64,000 bases of DNA, taken from assembly GCA_036924285.1 (NCBI GenBank), contig JAYKYS010000004.1, forward strand, positions 22,042,001 through 22,106,000, in the 5' to 3' direction. Below the pieces are notes generated by a model that did no database searches, was not told where the DNA came from, and was given only the letters and a program-made list of their open reading frames with translations. Source of the DNA: Asterella californica (Eukaryota > Streptophyta > Marchantiopsida > Marchantiales > Aytoniaceae). A program made the translations under genes and the position numbers. Shown one piece after another: positions 54,304-64,000 of the stretch (its first letter is position 1; every line of letters begins with the position of its first letter).

Positions 54304-54353
54304 GTCTTTGGAGTTACTAGAGGATTGGACATCTAGTTAGCAACTCCAAAGAC
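54304..54353. repeat. Short hairpin with 12-bp outer arms
   Basis: GTCTTTGGAGTT at 54304-54315 pairs with AACTCCAAAGAC at 54342-54353. Inside, ACTAGA (54316-54321) pairs with TCTAGT (54332-54337), with a small bulge on the right side. It lies at or near the left end of a decayed family 1 element. Confidence 0.75.
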
Positions 54354-54999
54354 ATGTTATGATCGTTGGTGACCATATATTGTGCATATGACTACATGAT
54401 GGAAGAGACGTCAGTCCAGGTGGGGCTGAATTTCTACCTTTGTGAATGTTTGAGGATGGAGAGTTGTCATTTGGACTTCTTGTGGTTGGAATCTCTCCAT
54501 GCTCTACTTCATGTTTGTGCGTCATGTTTACTTGTGTTGGCGCTTGATTACTGGAGTGATTACTCTAGTGTGCTATAGGTGTTGAGGCTGGAGTTGCAGA
54601 CCATTCAAACTATCTATGTTTCTCTCACGGTGAGGTTGGACTTGCGGACCAATAGACCATGAGAGGTTGCTTGTGGTGATGATAGGTTAAGGTTGCTCAT
54701 ACTTATCATAGTAGGGGATAGGTTAGCTCAGTACGAGTCGAGTTAGTAGTGGTCACGTGTGGTGACGAGGTTTCATTTTCAGTGCTCAAGTTTGAGCAAT
54801 TGGTTCATGGTTGATGGTGTGTTTGTGATTGACATAAGATTTTATCATCATGAGGCTCTCGAGAGGTTTCACGAGCGCTTTCTCTATAGTACGTGATGAG
54901 TTCACATAGAGTGGTTGTAGGTATCAGCCACATACTAGTTTTAACGACGAGGAGTATTGTTTTGACGATGTCAGTGGTACTTCTCACGTTGTTATTTCA

Positions 55000-56470
55000 T
55001 TGATCGTGTGGGATGTGGACGAGATTTATAGGATCATGAAGGCTCCTCGGTGATACTCGGATGCAGTGGGTATCATTGTGCTGGATGATTTCATCCAAGA
55101 GTTAGACAGTTGATTTCATATGCAGCAAATGTGAAACCCGCAGCTGTTTGCTCTCTTCATGGCATGAACGGAATTATTTCAGCATTTGGAGGGGCCGGCG
55201 ATGGACAACTATCACGTGTTCAGGCAAGACTATGGTGCAAATATCGAGTTGTGGAAACAATATTGATCTCAACTATGTGTCGATTACTACTGACACGTTC
55301 ACTTGCAGTATGACATGGCGAGAAATCATTTGGAAGTTGCAGCTAAGGTTGTTGAGGTCGTGTGTGTAGACGTAGTTGAGTCCGTTAATGGTGAGCAGGA
55401 GAGACATGCTCATGATGTTACTCAATAACAACCAATTGCTTCGTCCTCTACCTCTGGTGTGATGACATAGAATACTTGGGAGCCTTAGATTTGAGCCAAG
55501 CTTATAGGAGGAGAGAGACGGAGAATACACAATCTATTGAGGGGTTACAAGAGGGTACCTTGAAGGGACCGAGTATATGGATTGAGTTGGCTAGTGACAC
55601 GTCAATCTTTCGACGTTTTTATAGATATAGTGATAAGAAGAGAGCCTTGATCCATAGTCGGACTCAAGACTTGGTCGAGGTTACTTTGGTGGAGATATCT
55701 TATGGAGAGTATGCATATATCATTGTTATGCCAGCCAAGAAGAATATGTATTGCAACTACATTGATAGGTGGTAGGTTTCTTCTAGTCCTACGCTGCTAG
55801 ATAGGACTACTGAGAAGAAAAATGCTCAAGTTCCTTCTGAAATACTGAAGAGAGGAGTTGAGACTATCCGTAGGGTCACAGGGTGGGGTGATCTTGTTGA
55901 CGCTACGTCTATCAAAGCATTCTTGGACGTGGATAGACACGTTCACTGGCAGGATGCTTTTGTGTGAAGAGAAGAGACTGCGAGAAGCCTCTGAACTTGA
56001 TACTGGAGTTCCAGAGGAGATTGGAGATAGACGGAGAGTCACAAGGAGCGAGCAGCCCCTTCAGAGGACATCCCGTCTACTTCTGCAACTCCTCCACCTG
56101 CACCTGGTCCAATGGAGGACGTGTAGAGATCCCAGCAGGAGTCAACGACTGCTGATAGGCGGTTTACTACCCAAGAGAAAGGAAAGGGACCGGCTTACAA
56201 GTTGACAGCAGACATAGAAACTTCAACTGATCTCAAGAGCATCTTGGAGCAGAGAATACTTGACGCGTGAATTGAGTTTTCTCTTCAGGAGGTTCTTGGT
56301 ATTGCGAAGAGGGAGTTTCATGAATTGATCATCGACATCATCAAGCGGAAGAGACAGGTGATGTCCGAGCAAGTAGAGAGTCAGATGATAGATGCAGTAG
56401 GAGCTTCTCTGAATGATGTAGAATTCGAGAAGGTGCATTTTCAGGAGATTGATGACTAGGGGTACGAGCA
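55000..56470 (+). pseudogene. Family 1 gag and pre-protease region, decayed
   Basis: The clearest part is 56190-56456. It reads PAYKLTADIETSTDLKSILE, a TGA, then EFSLQEVLGIAKREFHELII and IKRKRQVMSEQVESQMIDAV. This pattern (helix, LLGIAK-like motif, IKRKRQ) is one I recall from the region ahead of the protease in gypsy elements of fungi, oomycetes and non-seed plants, often annotated as DUF4100. Frames upstream to about 55000 are gag-like in position only. The left edge of the element is not visible. Confidence 0.55.
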
Positions 56471-57250
56471 AGAAGCGTTAGTTGTTGGTACTAATACTAT
56501 TGAGTTTGACGATGAGGAAGCTGACGAGGAGAGTCCAGCTACTAATAGTGACTTCAGGAATAGGCATTGAGCTCGTGCTACGACTGTTACACGAGGTCGC
56601 CTTGAAAGCTTGTCTGAATCTGTTGCTGCTTTGGTTGATTACGGTTCTGACATCAACATCATGTCGTGGGAGGTCAGTGGCATATAGAACTGAACCATGG
56701 TTGGGTGCTATGAGATGCAAACAACCAGAAGGGTGAGTTATACAGCGCTTGTCCTAATGTGAGGGTGAAGCTAAGTGATGTGGAGGTAGATCAACACTTC
56801 TTCGTGTAGTCTTCTGCTTCATATCTTGTGATTCTTGGTCAACTTTATATTACTGCAGTTCGAATGGAGATCAAGGTGATGGATGACGGATCTCACTATG
56901 CTAGGATCCGTAGTCCAGATGATAGACATTCTGTGCAGTTTTTGACCATTCGTATGAACCACGAACAAAATCGACAAACTCTGAGAGATTCTCTTATCTG
57001 TAGGAGTAAGGGTTTTCAGAAACCACTCTTGTATGACGGGATAACAAAAGTGATGGATCTGCTACTACTATTATCCCGCTTGAGCAGCCTGTCACATCAG
57101 GCTGACGAAGAGGTTGCTCAAGATTCTGAGAGTAGTTATATTGTACATAGTTGGAAATTTGGTTTGATGACTTTCAGTTCTGATGATTGGAGTGAGTTCA
57201 CATGAGTAAAGGATTTGACTGAGAAGAGTAGGAAGCAGATGGAGAAGTAT
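56471..57250 (+). pseudogene. Family 1 aspartic protease region
   Basis: A retropepsin-like site reads AALVDYGSDINIMSWEV at about 56620. Tyr sits where Ser or Thr is usual in D[ST]G, so the active site is altered. Further on, SASYLVILGQLYITAVRMEI and DDGSHYARIRSPDDRHSVQF are the protease C-terminal segment of this element type (56815-56945). Stops at about 56568 and 56808 break the frame. Confidence 0.65.
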
Positions 57251-58045
57251 GCAGCAAATCTGCGTTGTACAGGAGTTCTAAATGAAGGTGAGATGATTTT
57301 TGATGTTTACGAGGAGTTTGTAAGTGTACAGTCTTTTGTTCGTTGGTTGGATGATGTAGATAGGTTGATGCAGTGGATGGAGGAAGGGTGGTGATCCCCA
57401 TCCATTCTCGTAAAGTCTATGAAGAGATTGTCTCGTGCTTACAATCTCGTCCTCATCCGAGATTGGAGAGTGGATAGAAGGATGAAATCTGTTGGTGTGG
57501 CTCTCGTCAAGAAGCAGAGGTGCACACCAAATATCAAACTATAGCGAAGAAGGTGAAACCAATAGCGACCTAGTTATCGGTTGACTCACAACAACAGATG
57601 GAGTTAGCTGCCACTGAGCTTGTACTGAGAGATCTTAAACAGATAGGACACAAGTTTACTTAAGAGACACTCGAGCAGCTCTAGATAGGAAGGGGTGGCT
57701 TCTTGACTGAAGTGGAGAAAAGAGCTTTCGAGTAGATGATAGTTAGCCATGGTAAGGCATTTTCTTTCTCAGTTGAGGAGATTGGTTGTGTGGATCCTAG
57801 TCTAATAGCTCCGATGGTTATCTTCACTGTTCTTCACGTACCTTGAGACTTGAAGCCGATTCTAGTCCCACGTGCCTTGCTACCGAAGGTCATTGAGTTA
57901 CTGAAGTAGAGGATGACAAGAGACGAAGATGTCTCGACTACTGAAGAGGTTGAGGCGGATGAGAGTGATGATAATGATGAAGAGCAGACATAAGGATGAA
58001 GAGGTTGGCACATGCCGGAGGATGTGCAGGTCTAGAGGGGGTGGA
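57251..58045 (+). pseudogene. Family 1 pre-RT segment joined to integrase tail (RT-RH-IN deleted)
   Basis: The frame at about 57720-57910 reads HGKAFSFSVEEIGCVDPSLI, then HVP*DLKPILVPRALLPKVI, the usual lead-in to a gypsy RT. RT itself never begins. Near 57915 the sequence jumps to RDEDVSTTEEVEADESDD, the acidic tail of the family 1 integrase seen at 17945-18035. The polypurine tract GAGGGGGTGGA and LTR F follow. So RT, RNase H and most of integrase were lost in one internal deletion. Confidence 0.75.
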
Positions 58046-59370
58046 TGTCGTGATTTGAATCATTTTACATAGTAAATAATTCATCTCTCTGTCAGGAGTT
58101 AGTCTCTCCGAGTGAAGTTAAGATCTTAGAGAGTCGATTCTGGAGGATGTTTATATATTTTGAGTCCTAGTAGGTTGTTTACCGTGTTGATAGAGTTTAA
58201 GCTCATAGATTGCACCTACATGTCACTCATGCATGCTTCCTAGCGTGGTTAGGTTATCTTTTGAGATTTCGTGTCGTTTTACAATGTCTTCGCATGTAGT
58301 TTAATGTTTACGCTGGCACTTTAGGAGCTTGACGTGGTAGCCTATGTGTGAAATGAAGTCACCACGTGATTTGAGGCACAAAAGGACAGGGAAGTGAAGC
58401 TATGAACTCTTATTGGTCCATTTTTATCTTTTTGTACTCTAAACTTAGTAACAGGGGTCTTAAGAAGACTTCGAGCAATTGGTAAAGACATTCTGAAATC
58501 TCGAAAAAGAGGAGGATAGAGCTCGTCGTGCCAGTCGCTGTGAGTGAAATTCTTGATCGATTTGGAGTAATAAAGAAGGAGTAATGGTAGATTGAAGTTC
58601 AGATTGTGTCAGAATTGCATCACTTTTGTTGATTTTGGGATTTTCGGTGTCAATCGCAACAGAACTGAGGAAATCGCTTCAAACCTTCGTGGTCGCATTC
58701 ACTGTCAGCAGGGCTACGACTGTCCATAAATTTTCATGTCAATTTAGTGAGTGAGTAATTCAGGGCGACGGCTGAAGCAGAAGGGGTATGAAAAGCTCTC
58801 AATCTAGAGCAGCAACTTCAGAGATCGAGATCTGGAGAAGTGTGTACAATCAAGAGGTCAAATTTCACAGGGATGTTCAGCATGCTGTAGACTCCAAATC
58901 CTGTAAGAATCATCGAAAGTTATCGAGCCAATTCTCTGTTCTAAGTCACAATAGTTGTATGGGTACCAAAAATTATCAGAAATTCCTCAATCAGAACGCT
59001 TCTGACCATATCTCGGTGCTCGAATTGGATCTCAGGCTGAAACTTCGTATGTGTGTTCAGTAGGACCTCATTTGCATGCAGGAGAAGTTTTGAGATCTAA
59101 GCCATCATATGTTTCTGATTCTTGACTGTTAAAGTTCACTGTCTGATCTTATTACTGCTAGTTCGACTTGATTTTCGTTTCCTGAATATACTAGAGGATC
59201 CAATCGAACAGTGTGAGTGTCTATAATGCCTCTTATGACCTGAAACCTACTCTTGAGTAAGTAACCATAGCCAGAAGCCCAACGCTTCCCTGAGTAGACG
59301 TAACACAACCTTTACGATCATATCACAGCTAGAAGGTTCCGCCCTTCTCAAGAAAACTCTCACCTCGACA
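58046..59370 (+). repeat. Family 1 3' LTR, full length (LTR F)
   Basis: This 1325-bp LTR starts TGTCGTGATTTGAATC and ends CTCACCTCGACA, matching LTR A at both ends. It lacks a stretch of about 100 bases near its start. It serves as the 3' LTR of the internally deleted element on its left. Confidence 0.88.
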
Positions 59371-60660
59371 TCGTCTTGCAGAAAAAATCTATTTTCAGCT
59401 CAGCAATTCAGTGCCCATGACGGCTGATGTTTAATTGGCAATGGACTCTATCATCTCGAGGACAGATTTGGACAAGTGCTAGATCCCTGCCCCACTATTG
59501 ACGATCTCTATATGCTCGGAGACTCAGTCTTGGTCGCTGACCAAACCGCGCTATAACTGGAAGGACCCCAATAGTTCACATTTTACCTCCCAGCTAGAGA
59601 TCAAGACCTCGCCTACGTGTCAGACCACAATCCAACCAGCGGACCAGCGTCTTTCTTTTCAATCGCAACATGCACAAGATTCGCTTCCCAAGCTCCACAT
59701 CAAACTCAGTCCCACACAAGTGCACAACCAAGAGGAAGAGCACACAGCTGATTTACAGAATTTTCCTCCCCTATTTTCAGAGCCTATGTCCACACTTGAA
59801 ATCTTTGCTCCACAATTGATGGAAATCGCGCACTTGGATAATGAGGGTCCAATTTCTTTTCAGCCGAGCTCTACCCCCTTAACATGACACCCGTTGGTAG
59901 TTTCCCACACGCGCACCCCACCTGCAGATCTTCCCTCAGTCCCACACGTGACCATTGATCGCACAAGCATCGACACACTACCCTCTACGCGCACAGCAAA
60001 CCTCCACACACGGATCGCATCTGTTGACTTGTCCTCCCTCGCTGATAGTCGTCAAGTGACAATTGCACACTGAGAAAGATCAGTTAATGACCTCAGTCTC
60101 GCGTCTCTTGAAAGGCCCACATCCTTCTTCGCACGCCCCACCGGTCATGCATGACCTCCGAGGTCACGGGAGATCTTAATGACCTCCGTAGACCAAGAGT
60201 ACCTCATCTCAGAAACTCTCACGTGGTCTCTCGGAGATCCACGGTGGTTACCGGACTCCGCGCCGGTACCTTGAGGCCTTGCATCTCGCAATGCGGTCCC
60301 TCCGAGATCCGCATCACCACCGTGGGGCTTGTCACGCTGATCTCCGACGACCTCGGGCTCGGAGACGCGGTTCTTCAGAGATCCGCGCTGACCCACGCAC
60401 AGGCCTTGTCACCCGCGTAGACCTTCGCGGACACGCATGGTCTTCTTGGCCCGCGCCCTGGTCCACTCGGTCCGACTTTTGTCACTAACGACTTACCTTC
60501 ACCAGCTTGGGGTCCTCCCGGCTTGCATTCTGCAATTTCTTACCCGTCTGGTTTATTTTCTCGGTCTTCTCCGCATCTCCTAGACGGTCTTCAGGGTTTT
60601 ACATCCGGTAGTCGGACTCCTCCTCCGACGCCACCTCGACCCTGCGCTCTTGTTACTACA
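59371..60660. other. Unassigned sequence upstream of copia pol, with a GC-rich island
   Basis: The plus-strand frame at 59498-59887 (129 residues, rich in Gln, Ser and Pro, with TADLQNFPPLFSEPM) has no recognised domain. It could be decayed gag of the copia element. From about 60145 to 60480 the DNA is clearly more GC-rich than its surroundings and repeats the words TCCGAGATCC and CGGAGATC. Both strands are open there, which is a composition effect rather than evidence of two genes. Confidence 0.4.
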
Positions 60661-61540
60661 ACGAACGATCTCTCTATCTTGTGACACCAGCGCCTCAGCC
60701 ATATCAACCACCACCGAGTCAACGAGTTGAGTCATCGCATGTACGTTACCGGTCTCTCTTCCTTCTCACTCTCTGATGATATTTGTCCAGCTTGTGCACA
60801 CGGCAAGCATGCGCATATTAGATTCCCACGTGCTAGCTCCAACCGCTCAACTCGTTCCTTGACACTGGTCAAATCTGACATTAGTGGTCATATCTCTCCT
60901 TGCACTTTTTCTGGCTACGGATACTTCATTACATTTATTGATGATTACTCGCGCTACAATATCACTCGTCTCTTTTACTATAAGAGTGGTTGTTTTGATG
61001 CTTTCTAGGACTATCTTGTCTTTGTTGACCGCGCCACTGGTCAATCCTTTGTCACCTTGTAATCAACCAACGGCGAGGAATATTGTTCAGCTGTTTTTGA
61101 CGCTTTCTGCCGTGAGCGCGGCATCCAGCGTCAATTCACAATCCCCTACTCATCTCAGCAGAATGGTGTTGCTGAGCACAAGAATCGCAGCTTGCTTGAT
61201 GCTGTCTGTTCTATGCTTTCACCACCAACCTCATCAAGCCCTTCTAGGGTGAAGCAATCACTTGTGCCACCTTCCTCCAGAACCGATGTCTGTCTAAAGT
61301 CATCCGGTCTATGACCACACCTTATGAACTCTGGCACTCCTATGCCTCTACTACTCCTCGACAACCGATCTCTTCTTTTTGTGCATCTTTGACTGTTGCG
61401 CTTTTTCCCATGTCTCCGAGGTTGAGCGCACAAAGCTCGATGATCGCTCTCACGAGTGTATCTTCCTTGGCTATAGCGGCCAGAGTAAAGACTACCGTCT
61501 CCAAAGAAAATCTTAGGGTCATACTTTCATCTCTCGCGAT
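60661..61540 (+). pseudogene. Ty1/copia GAG-pre-integrase and integrase
   Basis: HQRLSHINHHRVNELS followed by ICPACAHGKHAHIRF is the GAG-pre-integrase/zinc segment (H..H and CxxC). The core has TLVKSDISGHIS, GYGYFITFIDDYSRYN and, in another frame, GIQRQFTIPYSSQQNGVAEH. These include the Asp, Asp and Glu neighbourhoods of copia integrase. TAG at about 61008, TAA near 61060 and frameshifts break the frame. Confidence 0.87.
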
Positions 61541-62124
61541 GTAATTTTTGATGAGTCTTTCTCGACTCTCCCTCTAACATCTGCCCCCTCTGCTAATCCC
61601 TCACTCACTCAAGAGCCTCTTGAGACCGATGTCCATTTTTATCACACTGTGCCTACTCCTTCTGCTGATCCAGCTTACATTCCGTCTGTCTCTCTCGACT
61701 TCTCTTCAGTGGGAGTTCATCTGCTCTCTCCTACCGTTCCAACTCCAGTCTCATCCGTTGGTCTTGGATCTAGAGGAGGAGTTTCTAGCAGTCGTGGCGC
61801 TGGAGGAGGAGTCACCAGCAGTTCCCAATCTAGTGGGAGTAGTTGTCCTCCACGTACTCACTCCTCTAGCTATACACACAATCACTCTCCTCTTGCAGAG
61901 CACATGAGCTCGCGTCATCCTTATCTCCGGCGTACATCACCACGCTCACCACGTATTTCTAGCCCTGCCCACAGCGAGTCATCCCTTCCCTCATTGGATT
62001 TCTCAGCACCACCTCCACTGAGATGATCAGCTCGGCAGTCGGTTCTCCCACAGCAGAACCCTGATGAGGGCTACGACCCTTCATCGTTGATCTCGAAGTC
62101 TCGAAAAAATACCAAGCAGGCGTT
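61541..62124 (+). pseudogene. Copia integrase-to-RT linker, Ser/Pro-rich
   Basis: The frame 61649-62026 is low-complexity Ser, Pro and Gly sequence (GGVSSSRGAGGGVTSSSQSS) ending SPRISSPAHSESS. Such a linker between integrase and RT is normal for copia polyproteins. It has no catalytic role that I can point to. Confidence 0.65.
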
Positions 62125-62946
62125 GATGGTAACCCTCAAGCCCGTGTCAATAGAACCTGTCTCTTACACAGAAGCAGTATCTTCTCATGATGCTGATCAG
62201 TGGAGAAGAGTAATAGAGGAGGAGTTAGATTCTCAGGAATCTAATGATACTTGAAAACTCACCGACTTGTCACAAGGACGCCGACCGATAACATGTAGTG
62301 GACCTTTAAGTTGAAACTTAATACCGATGGGTCCATTGCTCGTTACAAGACGAGACTCGTGGCTCGTGGTTTCACTCAAATCTACGGGCTGGATTACACA
62401 ACAACTTTTTCCACTGTAGTCAGTATACAGTCAATACGGCTCATCCTTGCCATCTCAGCGCAGTACAATCTACATGTACATCAAATGGATGTTAAAACTG
62501 CGTTTCTGAATGGAACACTTAACGAGGAAATATACATGTGTGTCCCGAAAGGAGTGACTGCAGCAGGACGCAACCAAGTATGCATATTGCTTAAGACTCT
62601 CTACGGTCTTAAGCAGTCATCAAGAGAATGATATTTAATCATCTATAAATTCTTGCTTTCTCTTGGATTTGCTAAGTCCGGTGCAGACGGAAATGTTTAC
62701 TACCTACATAAAAAACAACACTTCGTCATCCTTGTCCTCTACGTGGATGACACTGTAATTGCCAGTAGCAATGAGGCTCTATTATCTCATGTAAAAGAGA
62801 AATTGAGTTCACGGTTTAAAATGATTGACATCGGTCTAGTCCATCATTACCTAAGCATTGAAATTAACCGCGATCCATCTTCAGGCAGTATCAGACTTAG
62901 TCAAACTCTGTATTTGACACAGAAGCTATTCCAGTTTGGTTTATAG
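62125..62946 (+). pseudogene. Ty1/copia reverse transcriptase
   Basis: The lead-in is VSYTEAVSSHDADQWRRVIE. Next come RYKTRLVARGFTQIYGLDY, VHQMDVKTAFLNGTLNEEIY and TLYGLKQSSRE. The polymerase box is VILVLYVDDTVIA, and FKMIDIGLVHHYLSIEI follows. The two Asp of YVDD and the Asp of MDVKTAF are kept. Nonsense changes occur near 62251, 62295, 62629 (TGA at a usual Trp) and 62944, otherwise the domain is little damaged. Confidence 0.9.
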
Positions 62947-63600
62947 GACTGCAAACTTATAAGCACCCCTCTAGTTACAAATGAGAAACTTTCTCTGGAC
63001 GACTCTCCAGTCACTGAAGAGGAGAAGAAACTATGTAATAGTTATCCTTACCAAAGTGCAGCTGGTTCTATTAATTTGGCCGCAGTATGCACTCTTCCTG
63101 ATTTGTCTTATCCCATTAGTGTACTCTCTCAGTTCATGAGTAGTCTTGGACCTAGACACATTGCCGCTATAAAGCAGATTTTTGTTACATCAAGGGAACT
63201 CTGAATTTATACCTTGAGCATTCTCAATCATCCCAACCCTACTCTCTGTTCAGTTACTCCGATGCTGATTGGAGAAGACATGCGGAGACAAGACATTCTA
63301 CATCAGATAATTGTTTCATCTACTCTGGAGGATCCATTAGCTGGTCCTCTGAGAGACAAAAGTCAGTAGCCCTGTCAAGCACAGAGACAGAATATGTGGC
63401 TCTTAGTACGAGCTGTTCAGAAACAATCTGATTACGTCAGCTCCTAACTGACGTCGGATTGCACGACAAGGAGCCCACTGTGACATATTGTGACAACCAA
63501 AGTGCGATGGCCCTAGTCGATACTAGCAAGTTCCACGACCGTACGAAACATATCGACATACGATATCATTTTAGAATACACTACAATATGAATATACTTT
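62947..63600 (+). pseudogene. Ty1/copia RNase H
   Basis: The RNase H part has YPYQSAAGSINLAAVCTLPD, a disrupted middle, then GGSISWSSERQKSVALSSTE and TEYVALSTS. The C-terminal YCDNQSAMALVDTSKFHDRT and KHIDIRYHF follow. These are the standard copia RNase H blocks. Stops and one frameshift lie near 63200 and 63430. The sequence after 63600 no longer matches, and no polypurine tract or LTR could be defined. Confidence 0.87.
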
Positions 63601-63772
63601 TTAGTAACTGATTCAGGTTATTAGGTGGTGACCTTTCGTAAGATCACCAAGGCCAAGACCCAAAACTATATTATCCAAGCCAAAGGTCATTGTACATTAA
63701 ATAATTCATTTGCTTGGTTCAGCCTACTCTCTCTTAAGAGCTCTCTCACTCACACTGTCCTTATGCCGTGAC

Positions 63773-63848
63773 TTAGAGTTTTACCTTAGTCTATTCTAGC
63801 AGTAGTCCATTTAGAGTTTTACCTTAGTCTATTCTAGCAGTAGTCCAT
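63773..63848 (+). repeat. 38-bp perfect tandem duplication
   Basis: The unit starts TTAGAGTTTTACCTTAGTC and ends GCAGTAGTCCAT. It occurs at 63773-63810 and again at 63811-63848 without a mismatch. It lies about 170 bases after the copia RNase H, where a 3' LTR would be expected. Confidence 0.92.
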
Positions 63849-64000
63849 TTCCAACAGCAAGTGGGTCCTTTGGAATTGAAATAACTGTCACCATACGAGC
63901 CACTCCGTCGCTTCAACAAGAATTGTTTACCATGGGTGGTGTTTCGATCTTCGCGATGCCTTGATGCTTGTTGGCAAAGCAGGAAGTCGACGGTTCACTG
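63849..64000. other. Window end, nothing recognised
   Basis: No frame or repeat is seen. This could be the start of a copia 3' LTR or plain flanking DNA; the matching 5' copy is not in the window. Confidence 0.4.

Overview
The window is nuclear DNA from a land plant. The genes are split by short GT-AG introns, there is a plant-type leucine-rich-repeat receptor kinase, and most of the rest is LTR retrotransposon debris. One retrotransposon family carries a protease region of a kind I associate with fungi, oomycetes and non-seed plants. My best guess is a bryophyte such as a liverwort or moss, but this is inference. I see no prokaryotic features, CRISPR array, rRNA gene or convincing tRNA gene.

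Three host genes are readable. A COMMD2-like gene (minus strand, 1138-1978, N-terminal exon not found) and a FANCE-like gene (plus strand, 3878-6404, three exons, 599 codons) are divergently arranged. A complete LRR receptor-like kinase gene (plus strand, 34493-43296) has 21 exons that join in phase into 840 codons. It encodes a signal peptide, LRRs, a Cys-rich juxtamembrane segment with CxxC and CxC pairs, one transmembrane helix and a kinase with all the catalytic residues I checked. It resembles the LRR-VIII-1 subfamily, which contains the peroxide sensor HPCA1/CARD1.

The rest is mobile DNA. Family 1 is a Ty3/gypsy element with 1.3-1.44 kb LTRs that start TGTCG and end CGACA. Its pieces lie at 7.8-8.4, 12.4-18.9, 26.4-27.4, 45.9-47.9 and 55-59.4 kb. 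Family 2 is a Ty3/gypsy element that looks like the Tat/Athila (OTA) group. Its LTR starts TGTGGTGCCCACA and its copies lie at 18.9-24.6 (+), 27.4-32.3 (-) and 47.9-49.8 kb (+). A third, chromodomain-bearing gypsy remnant lies at 8.4-9.9 kb, and a decayed Ty1/copia pol lies at 60.7-63.6 kb. Between them are gag-like open frames and family 2 LTR sequence very rich in the motif GAAGAC/GTCTTC. A short tRNA-derived SINE-like family has three copies, one flanked by a 20-bp target duplication with one mismatch.

The elements are nested, inverted and chimeric. A solo family 1 LTR with a 4-bp target duplication interrupts an antisense integrase. Integrase arms face each other as a long inverted repeat at 13-18.7 kb, and two family 2 copies face each other tail to tail. 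The same family 1 RT to family 2 protease junction occurs at two places about 29 kb apart, which points to duplication of an already chimeric block. Every retroelement frame I read carries stops, frameshifts or deletions, so none looks autonomous. I found no clearly new host system. The best leads are the redox-sensor-like kinase ectodomain, the SINE family, the GAAGAC-dense element and the duplicated chimera.
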